From the NCBI RefSeq assembly GCF_000010665.1, contig NC_012796.1:4488001-4552000 (forward strand): 64,000 nt of DNA, in the 5' to 3' direction. The first letter of the stretch is position 1. Each line of letters opens with the position of its first letter. This document shows, piece after piece, positions 34,967-42,787 of the stretch. The stretch comes from Solidesulfovibrio magneticus RS-1 (GTDB lineage: Bacteria > Desulfobacterota > Desulfovibrionia > Desulfovibrionales > Desulfovibrionaceae). Position numbers and translations under genes: made by a program. The notes below the pieces were generated by a model. The model worked only from the letters and a program-made list of their open reading frames with translations, ran no database searches and was not told the origin of the DNA.

Positions 34967-35833
34967 CTAGACCGCCACGTCGCCGTCCAGGCAGCGGCGC
35001 AGCAATTCGGGATAGCTCCAGACCGGCAACACCCCTTCCCCGGCCGCGCGCAGCCCCGGATTGCAGCCCGAGCAGGCGCACACCAGCGCCGCCGCGCCGG
35101 TTTCCTTGGCTGCGGCCATGATGCCGCCCGCCTGGGTCTTGCAGCATTTGTTGGCCGGCAGGTCGATGACCGTCAGCCCGTCCACGCCGTCCAGGAACCG
35201 GCGGTAGCGGCCCCAGTCGAAACGCGTCGTGGGGTACTGGCTGCGGGTGGAGGTGTGGCAGCCCTCGAAATAGGCCACTGTCACAGGCGGCACGGCCAAC
35301 CGGCGGCCGGCGGCCTCAAGGGCGTCGAGCAAGGCGTCGCTGACGTAGACGCCGGGCAGGCCCTCGCCTTGTTGGTAGTTGGCCAGGGCCACGTGGGCGC
35401 AGCCGGAGCAGCAAAAGACCTGCCGTTTGCCGCCCTTGGCCGCCGCCTTGGCGGCGTTGGCGGCCAGCCAGCCGCGTATTTTCGCCTCGACCTCGGCCCG
35501 GCGCTGCCCGGCCTGGTGCACCAGGGGCAGGCCGCAGCAGTCCTCGGCCGGCAGCCACGTGTGGGACACGCCCAGACGCTTAAACAGCGCCACGACGTCT
35601 TTGACGATGTAGGGCGTGCTGAAGGGGCGGTAGCAGCCGAAGAGGAGCACCTCGTCGCCGGTCGGCGCGGGCTGGCCCAGGCCCAGGGCGGCCAGCAGCT
35701 GATTGCGGGCGACGCGCCCCGTGGCGTGGCTGCCGCAAGCGTCCACGGCGGCAAGCTGCTGGTCGAGGTCGCGGCCGTCGGCCCCGGTCAGCACCCAGGC
35801 GGCGACTTTTTTCGGGCGGATTTCCTGCGTCAT
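34967..35833 (-). CDS. HdrB-like protein with two CCG (cysteine-rich) domains
   Basis: A 288-aa heterodisulfide-reductase-B-type protein. First CCG set: LLFGCYRPF, LPAEDCCGLPL, FCCSGCAH. Second set: YFEGCHTS, LPANKCCKTQAGG, VCACSGCN. Each resembles the C-X30-39-CC-X30-36-CXXC signature that holds a non-cubane [4Fe-4S] cluster in HdrB. HdrB proteins act in thiol-disulfide electron transfer with HdrA/HdrC partners, but none are adjacent here. The start at MTQEIRPKK has AGGAG about 10 bases upstream. The electron partner is unknown. Confidence 0.85.
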   Translation of the reverse strand: MTQEIRPKKVAAWVLTGADGRDLDQQLAAVDACGSHATGRVARNQLLAALGLGQPAPTGDEVLLFGCYRPFSTPYIVKDVVALFKRLGVSHTWLPAEDCCGLPLVHQAGQRRAEVEAKIRGWLAANAAKAAAKGGKRQVFCCSGCAHVALANYQQGEGLPGVYVSDALLDALEAAGRRLAVPPVTVAYFEGCHTSTRSQYPTTRFDWGRYRRFLDGVDGLTVIDLPANKCCKTQAGGIMAAAKETGAAALVCACSGCNPGLRAAGEGVLPVWSYPELLRRCLDGDVAV

Positions 35834-35944
35834 GGCGTACGTCTCCTGCGGGAAGTGGGCGGCGCGGCGAAAGGGCGCGCCGGTTGGTTCGCCCCTTGTA
35901 CGGGGCGGCGGGGCAAACGGCAACGCGGCGATGCGCCGTGAAAT

Positions 35945-36358
35945 TCAGCCCGCGACAGCCTCTTCATGCCGCCTGCGGCTGTCCAATACTCGGTCCAGAT
36001 TGGTCTCGATCCAGTCTTTGAGAGCGGCCACCCGCTGCGCGATCTCATGGCCCATGGGGGTGAGGCTGTATTCCACGAATGGGGGCACCACGGGATACGA
36101 CACACGCCGTACGAAACCGTCTTCCACCAGGGCCTTAAGGCTTTGGGCCAACATCTTCTCGCTGACCCCGCCCATTCTGCGCCGCAGTTCGCTGAACCGG
36201 TGCGTCCCGTCGAGCAACGATACCAGGATGAGCACGCCCCACCGACTGCTCACATGGGTGAGAATTTCCCTGGAAGGGCATGGAATCGCGAAGACATCCC
36301 CCCTGACGATTCGTGCGCTCGGGGCGTCCGTCTCGGCTGAAGGCGGCGGTGTTTTCAT
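35945..36358 (-). CDS. HxlR-family transcriptional regulator
   Basis: A 137-aa winged-helix regulator. VSSRWGVLILVSLLDGTHRFSELRRRMGGVSEKMLAQSLKALVEDGFVRR is the HxlR signature, and VEYSLTPMGHEI forms the wing. It diverges from a qorB-like gene across 98 bases, the same arrangement as ytfH-ytfG in E. coli. It probably senses reactive electrophiles or quinones and controls its neighbour. The start at MKTPPP fits AAGGGAAAT upstream. Codon use is less GC3-biased than its neighbours. Confidence 0.9.
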   Translation of the reverse strand: MKTPPPSAETDAPSARIVRGDVFAIPCPSREILTHVSSRWGVLILVSLLDGTHRFSELRRRMGGVSEKMLAQSLKALVEDGFVRRVSYPVVPPFVEYSLTPMGHEIAQRVAALKDWIETNLDRVLDSRRRHEEAVAG

Positions 36359-36456
36359 ATTTCCCTTACTTACTTTTTTGTGTGTACTTCCTTCCCGAAA
36401 GCAAGGTGCATATAGGGTTTGCATCTCGATTCGCAACCCCTCACTGGAGCAATACC

Positions 36457-37311
36457 ATGATCGCCATCACTGGAGCCACCGGCCAACTCGGCCGCCTCGT
36501 CATCGCGAAATTGTTGGAGTCCGTACCCGCAAACGAACTCGTCGCCGTGGTGCGAACCCCGGACAAAGCGGCTGATCTGACCGCCCTTGGCGTGCAGGTG
36601 CGCCGAGGCGACTACACCCGGCCCGAGACTCTCGCCGACGCCTTGGCGGGAGTGGACAAGCTGTTGCTCATTTCCTCAAGCGAGGTAGGGCAGCGTGTTT
36701 CCCAACACGTCAACGCCATCGCCGCGGCCAAGGCAGCAGGGGTGAAACTGCTGGCCTATACGAGCATTCTGCATGCGGACACCACGCCCCTCGGCCTTGG
36801 CGACGAGCATCGCCAAACCGAAACAGCGCTGGCGCAATCCGGCCTGCCTGTCGTGTTGTTGCGCAATGGTTGGTACACGGAGAATTATGCCGCGAGCATT
36901 CCGGCCGCCTTGACGTACGGCGTGCTCTTGGGCAGCGCCGGCGAGGGGCGCATCGCGTCCGCGGCACGAGCTGATTACGCCGCTGCAGCGGCAGCCGTGC
37001 TGCTCAAGGACGATCAGGCTGGGAAGGTCTACGAACTGGCCGGCGATGCCTCGTACACGCTTGGCGACTTCGCTGCGGCAATCGCCAAGCAGTCCGGCAA
37101 GCCCGTGGCCTATCAGGACATGCCCCCTGCTGACTTCGCTGCCGCCCTTAAACATGCCGGCCTGCCCGAAGGATTGGCCGATCTGCTGGCCGATTCCGAC
37201 GCGGGCGCGTCCCGGGGAGGCCTTTTCGACGACAGCCGCACCCTGTCCACGCTCATAGGCCGTCCAACCACGCCCATGGCCGAGGTGGTCAGGAAGGCTC
37301 TGACGGCCTAG
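36457..37311 (+). CDS. qorB: NAD(P)H:quinone oxidoreductase, QorB/YtfG-like
   Basis: A 284-aa atypical SDR of the NmrA type. MIAITGATGQLGRLVI is the NAD(P)H loop, followed by VRTPDKAADL, LLISSSEVGQR, YTSILHADTT and LLRNGWYTENY, closely resembling E. coli QOR2. It should reduce quinones with NADPH. CACTGGAGCAATACC precedes the ATG. With the divergent HxlR regulator it forms a self-contained redox-stress cassette. More A/T at third positions than the surroundings hints at horizontal gain. Confidence 0.9.
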   Translation: MIAITGATGQLGRLVIAKLLESVPANELVAVVRTPDKAADLTALGVQVRRGDYTRPETLADALAGVDKLLLISSSEVGQRVSQHVNAIAAAKAAGVKLLAYTSILHADTTPLGLGDEHRQTETALAQSGLPVVLLRNGWYTENYAASIPAALTYGVLLGSAGEGRIASAARADYAAAAAAVLLKDDQAGKVYELAGDASYTLGDFAAAIAKQSGKPVAYQDMPPADFAAALKHAGLPEGLADLLADSDAGASRGGLFDDSRTLSTLIGRPTTPMAEVVRKALTA

Positions 37312-37369
37312 CCGCCAGAACGTGTTCCCAGCGGACTATTAGGCGTAACAGCTTACGGTCTCACAAGAC

Positions 37370-37415
37370 AAAACGCCGCCGCGCCGTGGGAGGACTCACC
37401 ACGGCGCGGCGGCGT
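37370..37415 (-). terminator. Strong terminator of the small secreted protein gene
   Basis: A perfect 17-bp stem: ACGCCGCCGCGCCGTGG (37373-37389) and its complement (37399-37415), with a 9-base loop. On the minus strand it ends in GGCGTTTTGTCTTG. It lies 21 bases beyond the stop of the minus-strand gene and also faces the end of qorB. Confidence 0.8.
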
Positions 37416-37435
37416 CGGCATTGGCCGTCGTAAAA

Positions 37436-37714
37436 CTACTTCGTCCAGGGGCTGCCGAAACCCGTGCCGTTCTGGGGCATGGGCAGACTGCCGTCGCCGT
37501 AGCCCAGGCCCAGGCCAAGTCCCAGGCCCGTAGCGCCCTGCCCCGGGCCGCCCGCGCCGCCAAGGCACGTGCCGCAGGCCAGGCCGCCGAGACCGGGCGC
37601 GTCGGCCTCGCCGTCCATCCACCAAGAACCGGTCCCGTCGCCAAAGGCCGCCATGGCCTGCCCACCACAGAGCAGCGCCGCCGCCAGAAACAATCCTGCC
37701 GCAACCGTTTTCAT
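37436..37714 (-). CDS. Small glycine-rich secreted protein, 92 aa
   Basis: A signal peptide (MKTVAAGLFLAAALLCGGQAMA) leads a short mature chain with GSWWMDGEADAPGLG, a CGTC pair, a (GL)n run and a PMPQNGTGFGSPW ending. No family is recognised. CCCTGGAGGACACG before the ATG and a strong terminator after the stop argue that this is a real monocistronic gene rather than a chance ORF. The Cys pair and aromatic ends could be functional, but no role is assigned. Confidence 0.7.
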   Translation of the reverse strand: MKTVAAGLFLAAALLCGGQAMAAFGDGTGSWWMDGEADAPGLGGLACGTCLGGAGGPGQGATGLGLGLGLGYGDGSLPMPQNGTGFGSPWTK

Positions 37715-37980
37715 CGTGTCCTCCAGGGAGTCGGAATGGCAACCCTGAAGCATAAGCCGAGCCAATGCCGTATCTCCCGCGATGCCAGGCGGATGCATTT
37801 TCATGCGCTTGCGGCCTGGATAGAAACCATACAGATTTGCCCGGCTGGCCGGCAGTTTTGTTTACACTGTATACCGAAAAGCCAGATAGCCTAGCGCAAC
37901 ACTCGGAATTGAACAAGAAAAAAAGCGAGAAAAGCGAGATAAAAACGGCCAGGCCGACACCGCGCGCCGCCGCTGGCGGC

Positions 37981-39066
37981 TCAGGCCAGGGGAAACCGGG
38001 CGATGAAACGGCAGCCCCCCTGGGCGGGGTGTTCGTAGGCAATGTCGCCGCCCAGGCTGCGGGCCACGCCGCGCGCGGCGGCCAGTCCCAGGCCGCTGTG
38101 GGCCTTGGAGTCGCGGGTGGAGAAAAACGGCTCGAAAATGCGTGGGGCGATGGCCTCGTCAATGCCCGGGCCGTCGTCGCTGACCGTGAGCACGAACTCC
38201 CCGCCCACGACCACGGCTTCCACCCGCACCGTGCCCGGGCCGCCGGCCATGGCGTCCAGGGCGTTGTCCACCAGGGCCGAGCAGACGAGGTCGAAGGCGG
38301 CCGGGGCAAAGCGCACGAGCAGATCGGCCGGCACGGCGTTGTCCCCGCCAAGGCCCAGGGAGACCATGCGGCCGGTGCGGTCGTCGAACACGGCCTGGGC
38401 CGCGCTTCTCACCGGCAATTCGATGGGTCGTGGGTCAAAGCGCCCGCCGCACTTGAGCAGATCAAGCATCACGGCTTTGATGCGCGAACCCTGGGCCGTG
38501 ATCTGGCGGGCCGACTGGCGGATCTCGGCCGCCGTGCCGGCCGCCTCGGGCGGCAGATCGTCGCACAGGTCGTCGATCCAGCCGGCCAGGGTGGTCATGA
38601 TGTTGACCGGGTTGTTGATCTCGTGGGCCGCGCCTTCGGCCACCCGGCCCAGGCCGGCCAGACGCTCCACCTCGATAACCCGGACCGCCTCGGCCCGGTC
38701 GAGCTTGCGGCCGTAAGCCCGGTGCAGGGCGGCCACAAGCTCGTCAAAGTCGATGCTCTTGGACAGGTAGTCGGCCGCGCCGAGCTTCATGCCGGCCACA
38801 GCCGACTCCACCCCGGCCTGGCCGGTGAGCATGAGCGCCTCGCCGGCAAACCCGGCCTGCTTGAGGTCGGCCAGGACCTCCACGCCGCTTTTGCCGGGCA
38901 GGTTGACGTCCAGGAGGACCAGGTCCGGCGGGGACGCGGCCGCCGCGGCCAGGGCCTCGTCCCCGTCGGCGGCGACGACGACCACGAAGTCGCGGCTTGC
39001 CAGCCGCTGCGCCAACAGCGTGGCGTACAGCGGCTCGTCGTCAACGAGCAGGACCGATATCGGCAT
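37981..39066 (-). CDS. Receiver-histidine kinase fusion (REC-HK)
   Basis: A 361-aa cytoplasmic protein. A receiver domain (1-120: VLLVDDEPLYATLLAQRL, phospho-Asp in LVLLDVNLPGKSG, Lys in YLSKSID) is followed by a HisKA domain (VAEGAAHEINNPVNIMTTL) and HATPase boxes (ALVDNALDAM, DDGPGID, SGLGLAAARGVARSLGG). A kinase gated by its own receiver domain is typical of a relay step. It is the last gene of a nine-gene minus-strand series. CGGGAGGGACGC precedes the ATG. Confidence 0.92.
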   Translation of the reverse strand: MPISVLLVDDEPLYATLLAQRLASRDFVVVVAADGDEALAAAAASPPDLVLLDVNLPGKSGVEVLADLKQAGFAGEALMLTGQAGVESAVAGMKLGAADYLSKSIDFDELVAALHRAYGRKLDRAEAVRVIEVERLAGLGRVAEGAAHEINNPVNIMTTLAGWIDDLCDDLPPEAAGTAAEIRQSARQITAQGSRIKAVMLDLLKCGGRFDPRPIELPVRSAAQAVFDDRTGRMVSLGLGGDNAVPADLLVRFAPAAFDLVCSALVDNALDAMAGGPGTVRVEAVVVGGEFVLTVSDDGPGIDEAIAPRIFEPFFSTRDSKAHSGLGLAAARGVARSLGGDIAYEHPAQGGCRFIARFPLA

Positions 39067-39147
39067 GCGTCCCTCCCGCGCCAAGGCCCGCTCCCGCCCG
39101 GCCCGACCGCGCCGGACGGCGGTCGGGCGGCAGGCGTCCCGGCCCGG

Positions 39148-39600
39148 TTAGTCCTTGTCCTCGTCCAGAATCTGCTGGGCTTCCTCGAACGCGCCGGCCT
39201 GGGCGAAGGTGGCCGCCACCATGGCGTCCTCCATCTTCTCGCGGTAGGCCTTTTTCACGGTGCCCAGCAGCTCGTCGATCTCGACGGGCTTTTTGTGGTA
39301 GTGGAAAGCGCCGAGTTTTTTGGCTTCCTCTTCGGTGGCGTCGGTGCCGTGGCCGGTGAGGATGATGATGCGCACGTCGGGCTTGGCCGCCCGGACCTTG
39401 CGCAGCACTTCCATGCCGTCGATGCCGGGCATGCGCAGGTCGAGCACCACGACGTCGGGTTCGTCCGAGGCCACGGCCTCCAGGGCTTCCTCGCCGGAGT
39501 AGACCACCCGGGACGGCACGTCGCGCATTTTCAGGCGCTCGGACAGGGTGTTGACGAAGTTTTCCTCGTCGTCAACCAGCAGCAGCTTGATCTTTTTCAT
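39148..39600 (-). CDS. Single-domain response regulator with a C-terminal helical tail
   Basis: A 150-aa protein. The receiver (KIKLLLVDDEENFVNTLSERL, VVVLDLRMPGIDG, TGHGTD, YHKKPVEIDELL) has all conserved residues. The last 30 or so residues (KMEDAMVAATFAQAGAFEEAQQILDEDKD) are helical and have no output domain. It should pass phosphate or bind a partner, not DNA. It sits between the kinase-like protein and the REC-HK fusion. CAGGAGACTGCC precedes the ATG. Confidence 0.92.
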   Translation of the reverse strand: MKKIKLLLVDDEENFVNTLSERLKMRDVPSRVVYSGEEALEAVASDEPDVVVLDLRMPGIDGMEVLRKVRAAKPDVRIIILTGHGTDATEEEAKKLGAFHYHKKPVEIDELLGTVKKAYREKMEDAMVAATFAQAGAFEEAQQILDEDKD

Positions 39601-39612
39601 GGCAGTCTCCTG

Positions 39613-40332
39613 TTATGAGGCCCCGTCCGCTTGGGGCGGGCACGAAGCCGGTTGTGTCGTGGGCGATTCCCGAAAAACCAGGGTCAATGTCTTGCCGGGC
39701 GCGACATCGGCCTTAGCGGCCCCGGCGGCCCTGGCGGCGTAGAGGCCGGCGGCCAGGGCGTCCTCGGAGAGGTCCCCTTCCCCGGGGGCCAGGGTCACGA
39801 CCAGGGCGTCCCCGTCCGGCCGGCAGGACAGACAAATTTTCCCGCCCATGGGCAGATGGGGCAGGCAGGCCAGCAGCGTCTCCAGGACCGGCCCCAGGTA
39901 GTCGGCCCGGCGCAGGGGCGGCCAGCTAGGGGCGTCTTCGGCGCAGGGCACGACCTCGGCCGTGATCTTGCGCCGCTTGAGCAGCCGCTCGGCCAGGGCC
40001 ACAAGCGCCGCCAGGGCCTCGGGCGGGGCGGCGGCGCGTCCTTGGCCGTCCAGGCTGTGGGCGGCCAGGGCCAGGGCTTCGGTGAGGCCCACGGCCCGGG
40101 CCAGCTGGCCGCGCAGCATGGCGGTCAGTTCCACGAAGCGTTCGCGGTAGGCGAAGCCACCCTTTATGCCAAAGGTGCGGCGCGTGGTCTTGGCGTCAGC
40201 GGCCAGGCAGTCGTCCATGAGGCCCAGGGCCTGATTGAACGTGGCAAAGACGTTCATGAGGTCATGGCAGGCGGCGGCCGTGACCGTGCCGAGAAACCGG
40301 CCGTCGGCGCTTGGGGCCTTGGACGCGTCCAT
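39613..40332 (-). CDS. Histidine-kinase-like / phosphotransferase-like protein with degenerate ATPase
   Basis: A 239-aa cytoplasmic protein. It has a HisKA-like helix with AAACHDLMNVFATFNQALGLM (candidate phospho-His) and a C-terminal half with the shape of a HATPase domain, but without recognisable N, G1 or G2 boxes. This layout is close to ChpT-type phosphotransferases, dimeric His relays with dead ATPase folds. Its start codon overlaps the stop of the preceding regulator by one base (TAATG), so the two are coupled. I infer a relay role. Confidence 0.7.
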   Translation of the reverse strand: MDASKAPSADGRFLGTVTAAACHDLMNVFATFNQALGLMDDCLAADAKTTRRTFGIKGGFAYRERFVELTAMLRGQLARAVGLTEALALAAHSLDGQGRAAAPPEALAALVALAERLLKRRKITAEVVPCAEDAPSWPPLRRADYLGPVLETLLACLPHLPMGGKICLSCRPDGDALVVTLAPGEGDLSEDALAAGLYAARAAGAAKADVAPGKTLTLVFRESPTTQPASCPPQADGAS

Positions 40333-40715
40333 TACGCCTTGCCTCCGATGGCGGCGGCCTCGGCGATCTTGCCTAAAAGCGCGTCGAGCTCCAGGGGCTT
40401 GAGCAGGTAATCGAAGGCCCCGAGCTTCATGCCTTCCATGCCGTCGCGGGTGCCGGCCTGGCCGGTCAAAAGGATCACCTGGATCTCCGGGTTGGTGGCC
40501 TTGATGTGGCGCAGGATGTCCAGGCCCTTGAGCCCCGGCATCATGACGTCCATGACCACCACGTCGGGTTTGTCGGCGGCGATTTCTTTCAGCGCCTCTT
40601 CGCCGGAATAGACGCAGCGCACGGTCAATCCGCGCAGTTCCATGCGTTCGGCCAGGGTGGCGGTAAATTCCCGTTCATCGTCCACAAGCAGTATATTGAC
40701 GTCTTCCATGCGCAT
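40332..40715 (-). CDS. Single-domain response regulator
   Basis: A 127-aa CheY-like receiver: VNILLVDDEREFTATLAERM, VVVMDVMMPGLKG with the phospho-Asp, LLTGQAG and YLLKPLE. No output domain follows, so it acts by protein contact or in a relay. It starts 5 bases after the dCache kinase stop and shares one base with the downstream kinase-like gene. An alternative ATG two codons later is possible. Confidence 0.92.
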   Translation of the reverse strand: MRMEDVNILLVDDEREFTATLAERMELRGLTVRCVYSGEEALKEIAADKPDVVVMDVMMPGLKGLDILRHIKATNPEIQVILLTGQAGTRDGMEGMKLGAFDYLLKPLELDALLGKIAEAAAIGGKA

Positions 40716-40720
40716 GATGG

Positions 40721-42433
40721 CTAGGCCTCGTGTTTGGGATGTTTGGGAAAACGCAGGGTGAACGCGGTCCCTTTGTCCAGCTCGCTCTCCACGCCGATCT
40801 CGCCGCCCAGGCGCTTGACGATGCCGTAGGTGATGGACAGGCCAAGACCGGTGCCCTTGGTCTTTTTGGTGGTGAAAAACGGCTCGAAGATGCAGGCCAT
40901 GGTGTCCTTGCTCATGCCGCAACCGTTGTCGCGGACAATGACGCTGACCCCTTCGGCGTCGCCTCTGGTGTGGATCTCGATGTGCCCGCCGTCGGGCACG
41001 GCTGCCAGGGCGTTATTTAAGATGTTGAGGAACACCTGCTGCAGCTGGCCCCGGTCGGACACGATGCCCGTCACCTCGGGATCAAGATCGAGATGCAGGT
41101 CGATCTTGCGGTGCAGGGCCTCCTGATTGAGGAAGCCGCTGGTCTCGGTGATGACGTCGTTGATGTTGATCTCTTCCAGGGTCACGTCCAGGCGGCGGGC
41201 GAAACCCAGCATCCGCCGGGTGATGTCGCGGCAGCGCATGACGGTCTTGAGCACGGAATCAATCAGGAGCAGGTAGCGCTCCTTGTCCGGGAAATCGTCG
41301 CGAAGCCCGATGAGGTCGCGCATGAGCCCGGTCTTTTCGTTGATGACGGCCAGGGGATTGTTGATCTCGTGGGCCACGCCGGCGGCCAGCCGGCCGATGC
41401 TGGAGAGCTTTTGGCTGTGCTCCACCTGGCGCAGGGCCAGTTCCCGGGCCTCCTCGGCCTCGCGCATCCGGCGCAGGAGCTGGTCGGTGATCTTGTAGGA
41501 GGCCAAAAACACGGCCAGCACTCCGGCCCCGAAAATAAAGACCAGATCGCCGCGCACGGTGTACCAGGTGCGCAGCATCTGGGCCTTGGGCTTGATGGCG
41601 GCCAGGACGAAGTCGCTGTCCGGGAAGTAGGCGTAGGCGAAAAAGACGTCGTTGCCCTCGCCGTCCTGCTGCTGCAGCACGGTGGCTTCCGAGGCCGGCG
41701 GCGGCATGGGCAGGGAGAACTGGTCCAACACCTTGCCGAAACGCTGGGAATCGGTCTGGAGGATGCCGGCGCGGTTGAGGAGAAAGGCGTCGGACCCCGG
41801 CTCCAGGCCCATGGAGCTGATGATCTTGTCGAACTGGTGGGTGTCCAGCGTGGCCCGCACGATAAACGACTCGCCCGAGTCCAGGCTGTGGCGCACGGCC
41901 ACGATGACGTGGGGGAATTTGCGGAAGCCCATGAAGACGTCCGAAATGTAGCGCCCCTTGATGCGCACCTGATTGAACCAGGTCTGCTCGGCGTAGTTGT
42001 GGCCCTTGAGGTTGTAGGGGCCGACGTAGTTGACCAGCTCGCCCTTGTCGTTAATCAGCCCAATGTCCACGAAACCGACGTATTCGGTCTGCAGGATCTT
42101 GAGGATGCGGGCCAGGTCTTTCTCGTCGGCCAGCTCCTTGAAGGAATAGGCCTGGGCAATGAACCCCACGGCCGAGGTGCGCTCGGCCAAAAACAGCTCA
42201 AAGGAGTTCTTGGACTTGTTGACGATGACCCGCAGCGGATTCTGGATCTCCCGGGACAGGGCCTTTTGGTACTCGTGGTAGTTGAGCCAGGCCATGATGG
42301 CCAGGGGGATGGCGGCGGTCAGGAGCATCAGCGCCGTGATCTTGCGGCGAAGGGTGCGGTACATGCCCGGGGGCACCACGGCGTCGGAGCCGCCCAGGCC
42401 CGAAAGCTGGCGTTTGATGGCGTCGCCGAACAT
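40721..42433 (-). CDS. Membrane sensor histidine kinase with extracytoplasmic Cache domain
   Basis: A 570-aa kinase. TM1 (about 30-50: ITALMLLTAAIPLAIMAWL), a dCache sensor (about 55-300, with VDIGLINDKGELVNYVGPYNL and DVFMGFRKFPHVIVAVRHS) and TM2 (about 305-325) precede a coiled coil and HisKA (RLAAGVAHEINNPLAVI). The HATPase domain has NILNNALAAV, DNGCGM and GTGLGLSITYGIVKRLGGEIGV. Cache domains bind small periplasmic ligands. It ends 5 bases before the next regulator and starts 3 bases after the NifX-like gene, deep inside the operon. GGAGGGCTAGGCC precedes the ATG. Confidence 0.94.
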   Translation of the reverse strand: MFGDAIKRQLSGLGGSDAVVPPGMYRTLRRKITALMLLTAAIPLAIMAWLNYHEYQKALSREIQNPLRVIVNKSKNSFELFLAERTSAVGFIAQAYSFKELADEKDLARILKILQTEYVGFVDIGLINDKGELVNYVGPYNLKGHNYAEQTWFNQVRIKGRYISDVFMGFRKFPHVIVAVRHSLDSGESFIVRATLDTHQFDKIISSMGLEPGSDAFLLNRAGILQTDSQRFGKVLDQFSLPMPPPASEATVLQQQDGEGNDVFFAYAYFPDSDFVLAAIKPKAQMLRTWYTVRGDLVFIFGAGVLAVFLASYKITDQLLRRMREAEEARELALRQVEHSQKLSSIGRLAAGVAHEINNPLAVINEKTGLMRDLIGLRDDFPDKERYLLLIDSVLKTVMRCRDITRRMLGFARRLDVTLEEININDVITETSGFLNQEALHRKIDLHLDLDPEVTGIVSDRGQLQQVFLNILNNALAAVPDGGHIEIHTRGDAEGVSVIVRDNGCGMSKDTMACIFEPFFTTKKTKGTGLGLSITYGIVKRLGGEIGVESELDKGTAFTLRFPKHPKHEA

Positions 42434-42436
42434 GGC

Positions 42437-42787
42437 CTAGCCCTCCTTCCCGGGAAAGAGGATGTCGCCCGAGGCGAGCCGGCCCGAAGCCAGGCGAGCC
42501 AGCACCGGGTCGATCTCGCCGGCCACGTTGTCGATGACGTCGACGCGCTTGTAGCGCAGGTAGTGGTAGTATTCCTCTTCCACGGCTCCGGCCACCACGG
42601 TGTCGATGCCATGGGCCAGCACGTAGTCGCACAGGTCCTCGGGGGACTGGCGGGCGAAAATGATTTCCGAGCGGGACCGCACGGTCCCGTCCTCGGCGAT
42701 GTCGCAGACCAGGGCCTCGGCGGTGCGGTCAAACCGCCAGGCCACCTCATTGCCGCGAATGGCGATAAGCGCGCGATGTCCGGTCAT
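42437..42787 (-). CDS. NifX/NifB-C-terminal-like (dinitrogenase cofactor biosynthesis fold) protein
   Basis: A 116-aa protein of the NifX/NafY/orange-protein fold: ALIAIRGNEVAWRFDRTAEALVCDI, then FARQSPEDLCDYVLAHGIDTVVAGAVEEEYYHYLRYKRVDVI. Family members carry Mo-Fe-S or Mo-Cu clusters. In sulfate reducers they often sit beside sigma-54 regulators rather than nif genes. It overlaps the preceding degenerate activator by ATGA and lies 3 bases before the sensor kinase. A sensory or metal-handling role is inferred from context. Confidence 0.8.
   Translation of the reverse strand: MTGHRALIAIRGNEVAWRFDRTAEALVCDIAEDGTVRSRSEIIFARQSPEDLCDYVLAHGIDTVVAGAVEEEYYHYLRYKRVDVIDNVAGEIDPVLARLASGRLASGDILFPGKEG

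Noticed and set aside
37765-39618. 617-aa plus-strand open frame across the receiver-kinase genes
   Set aside because: It is antisense to two well-conserved genes. Its length reflects the high GC and few stop codons, and it shows no domain or ribosome site.
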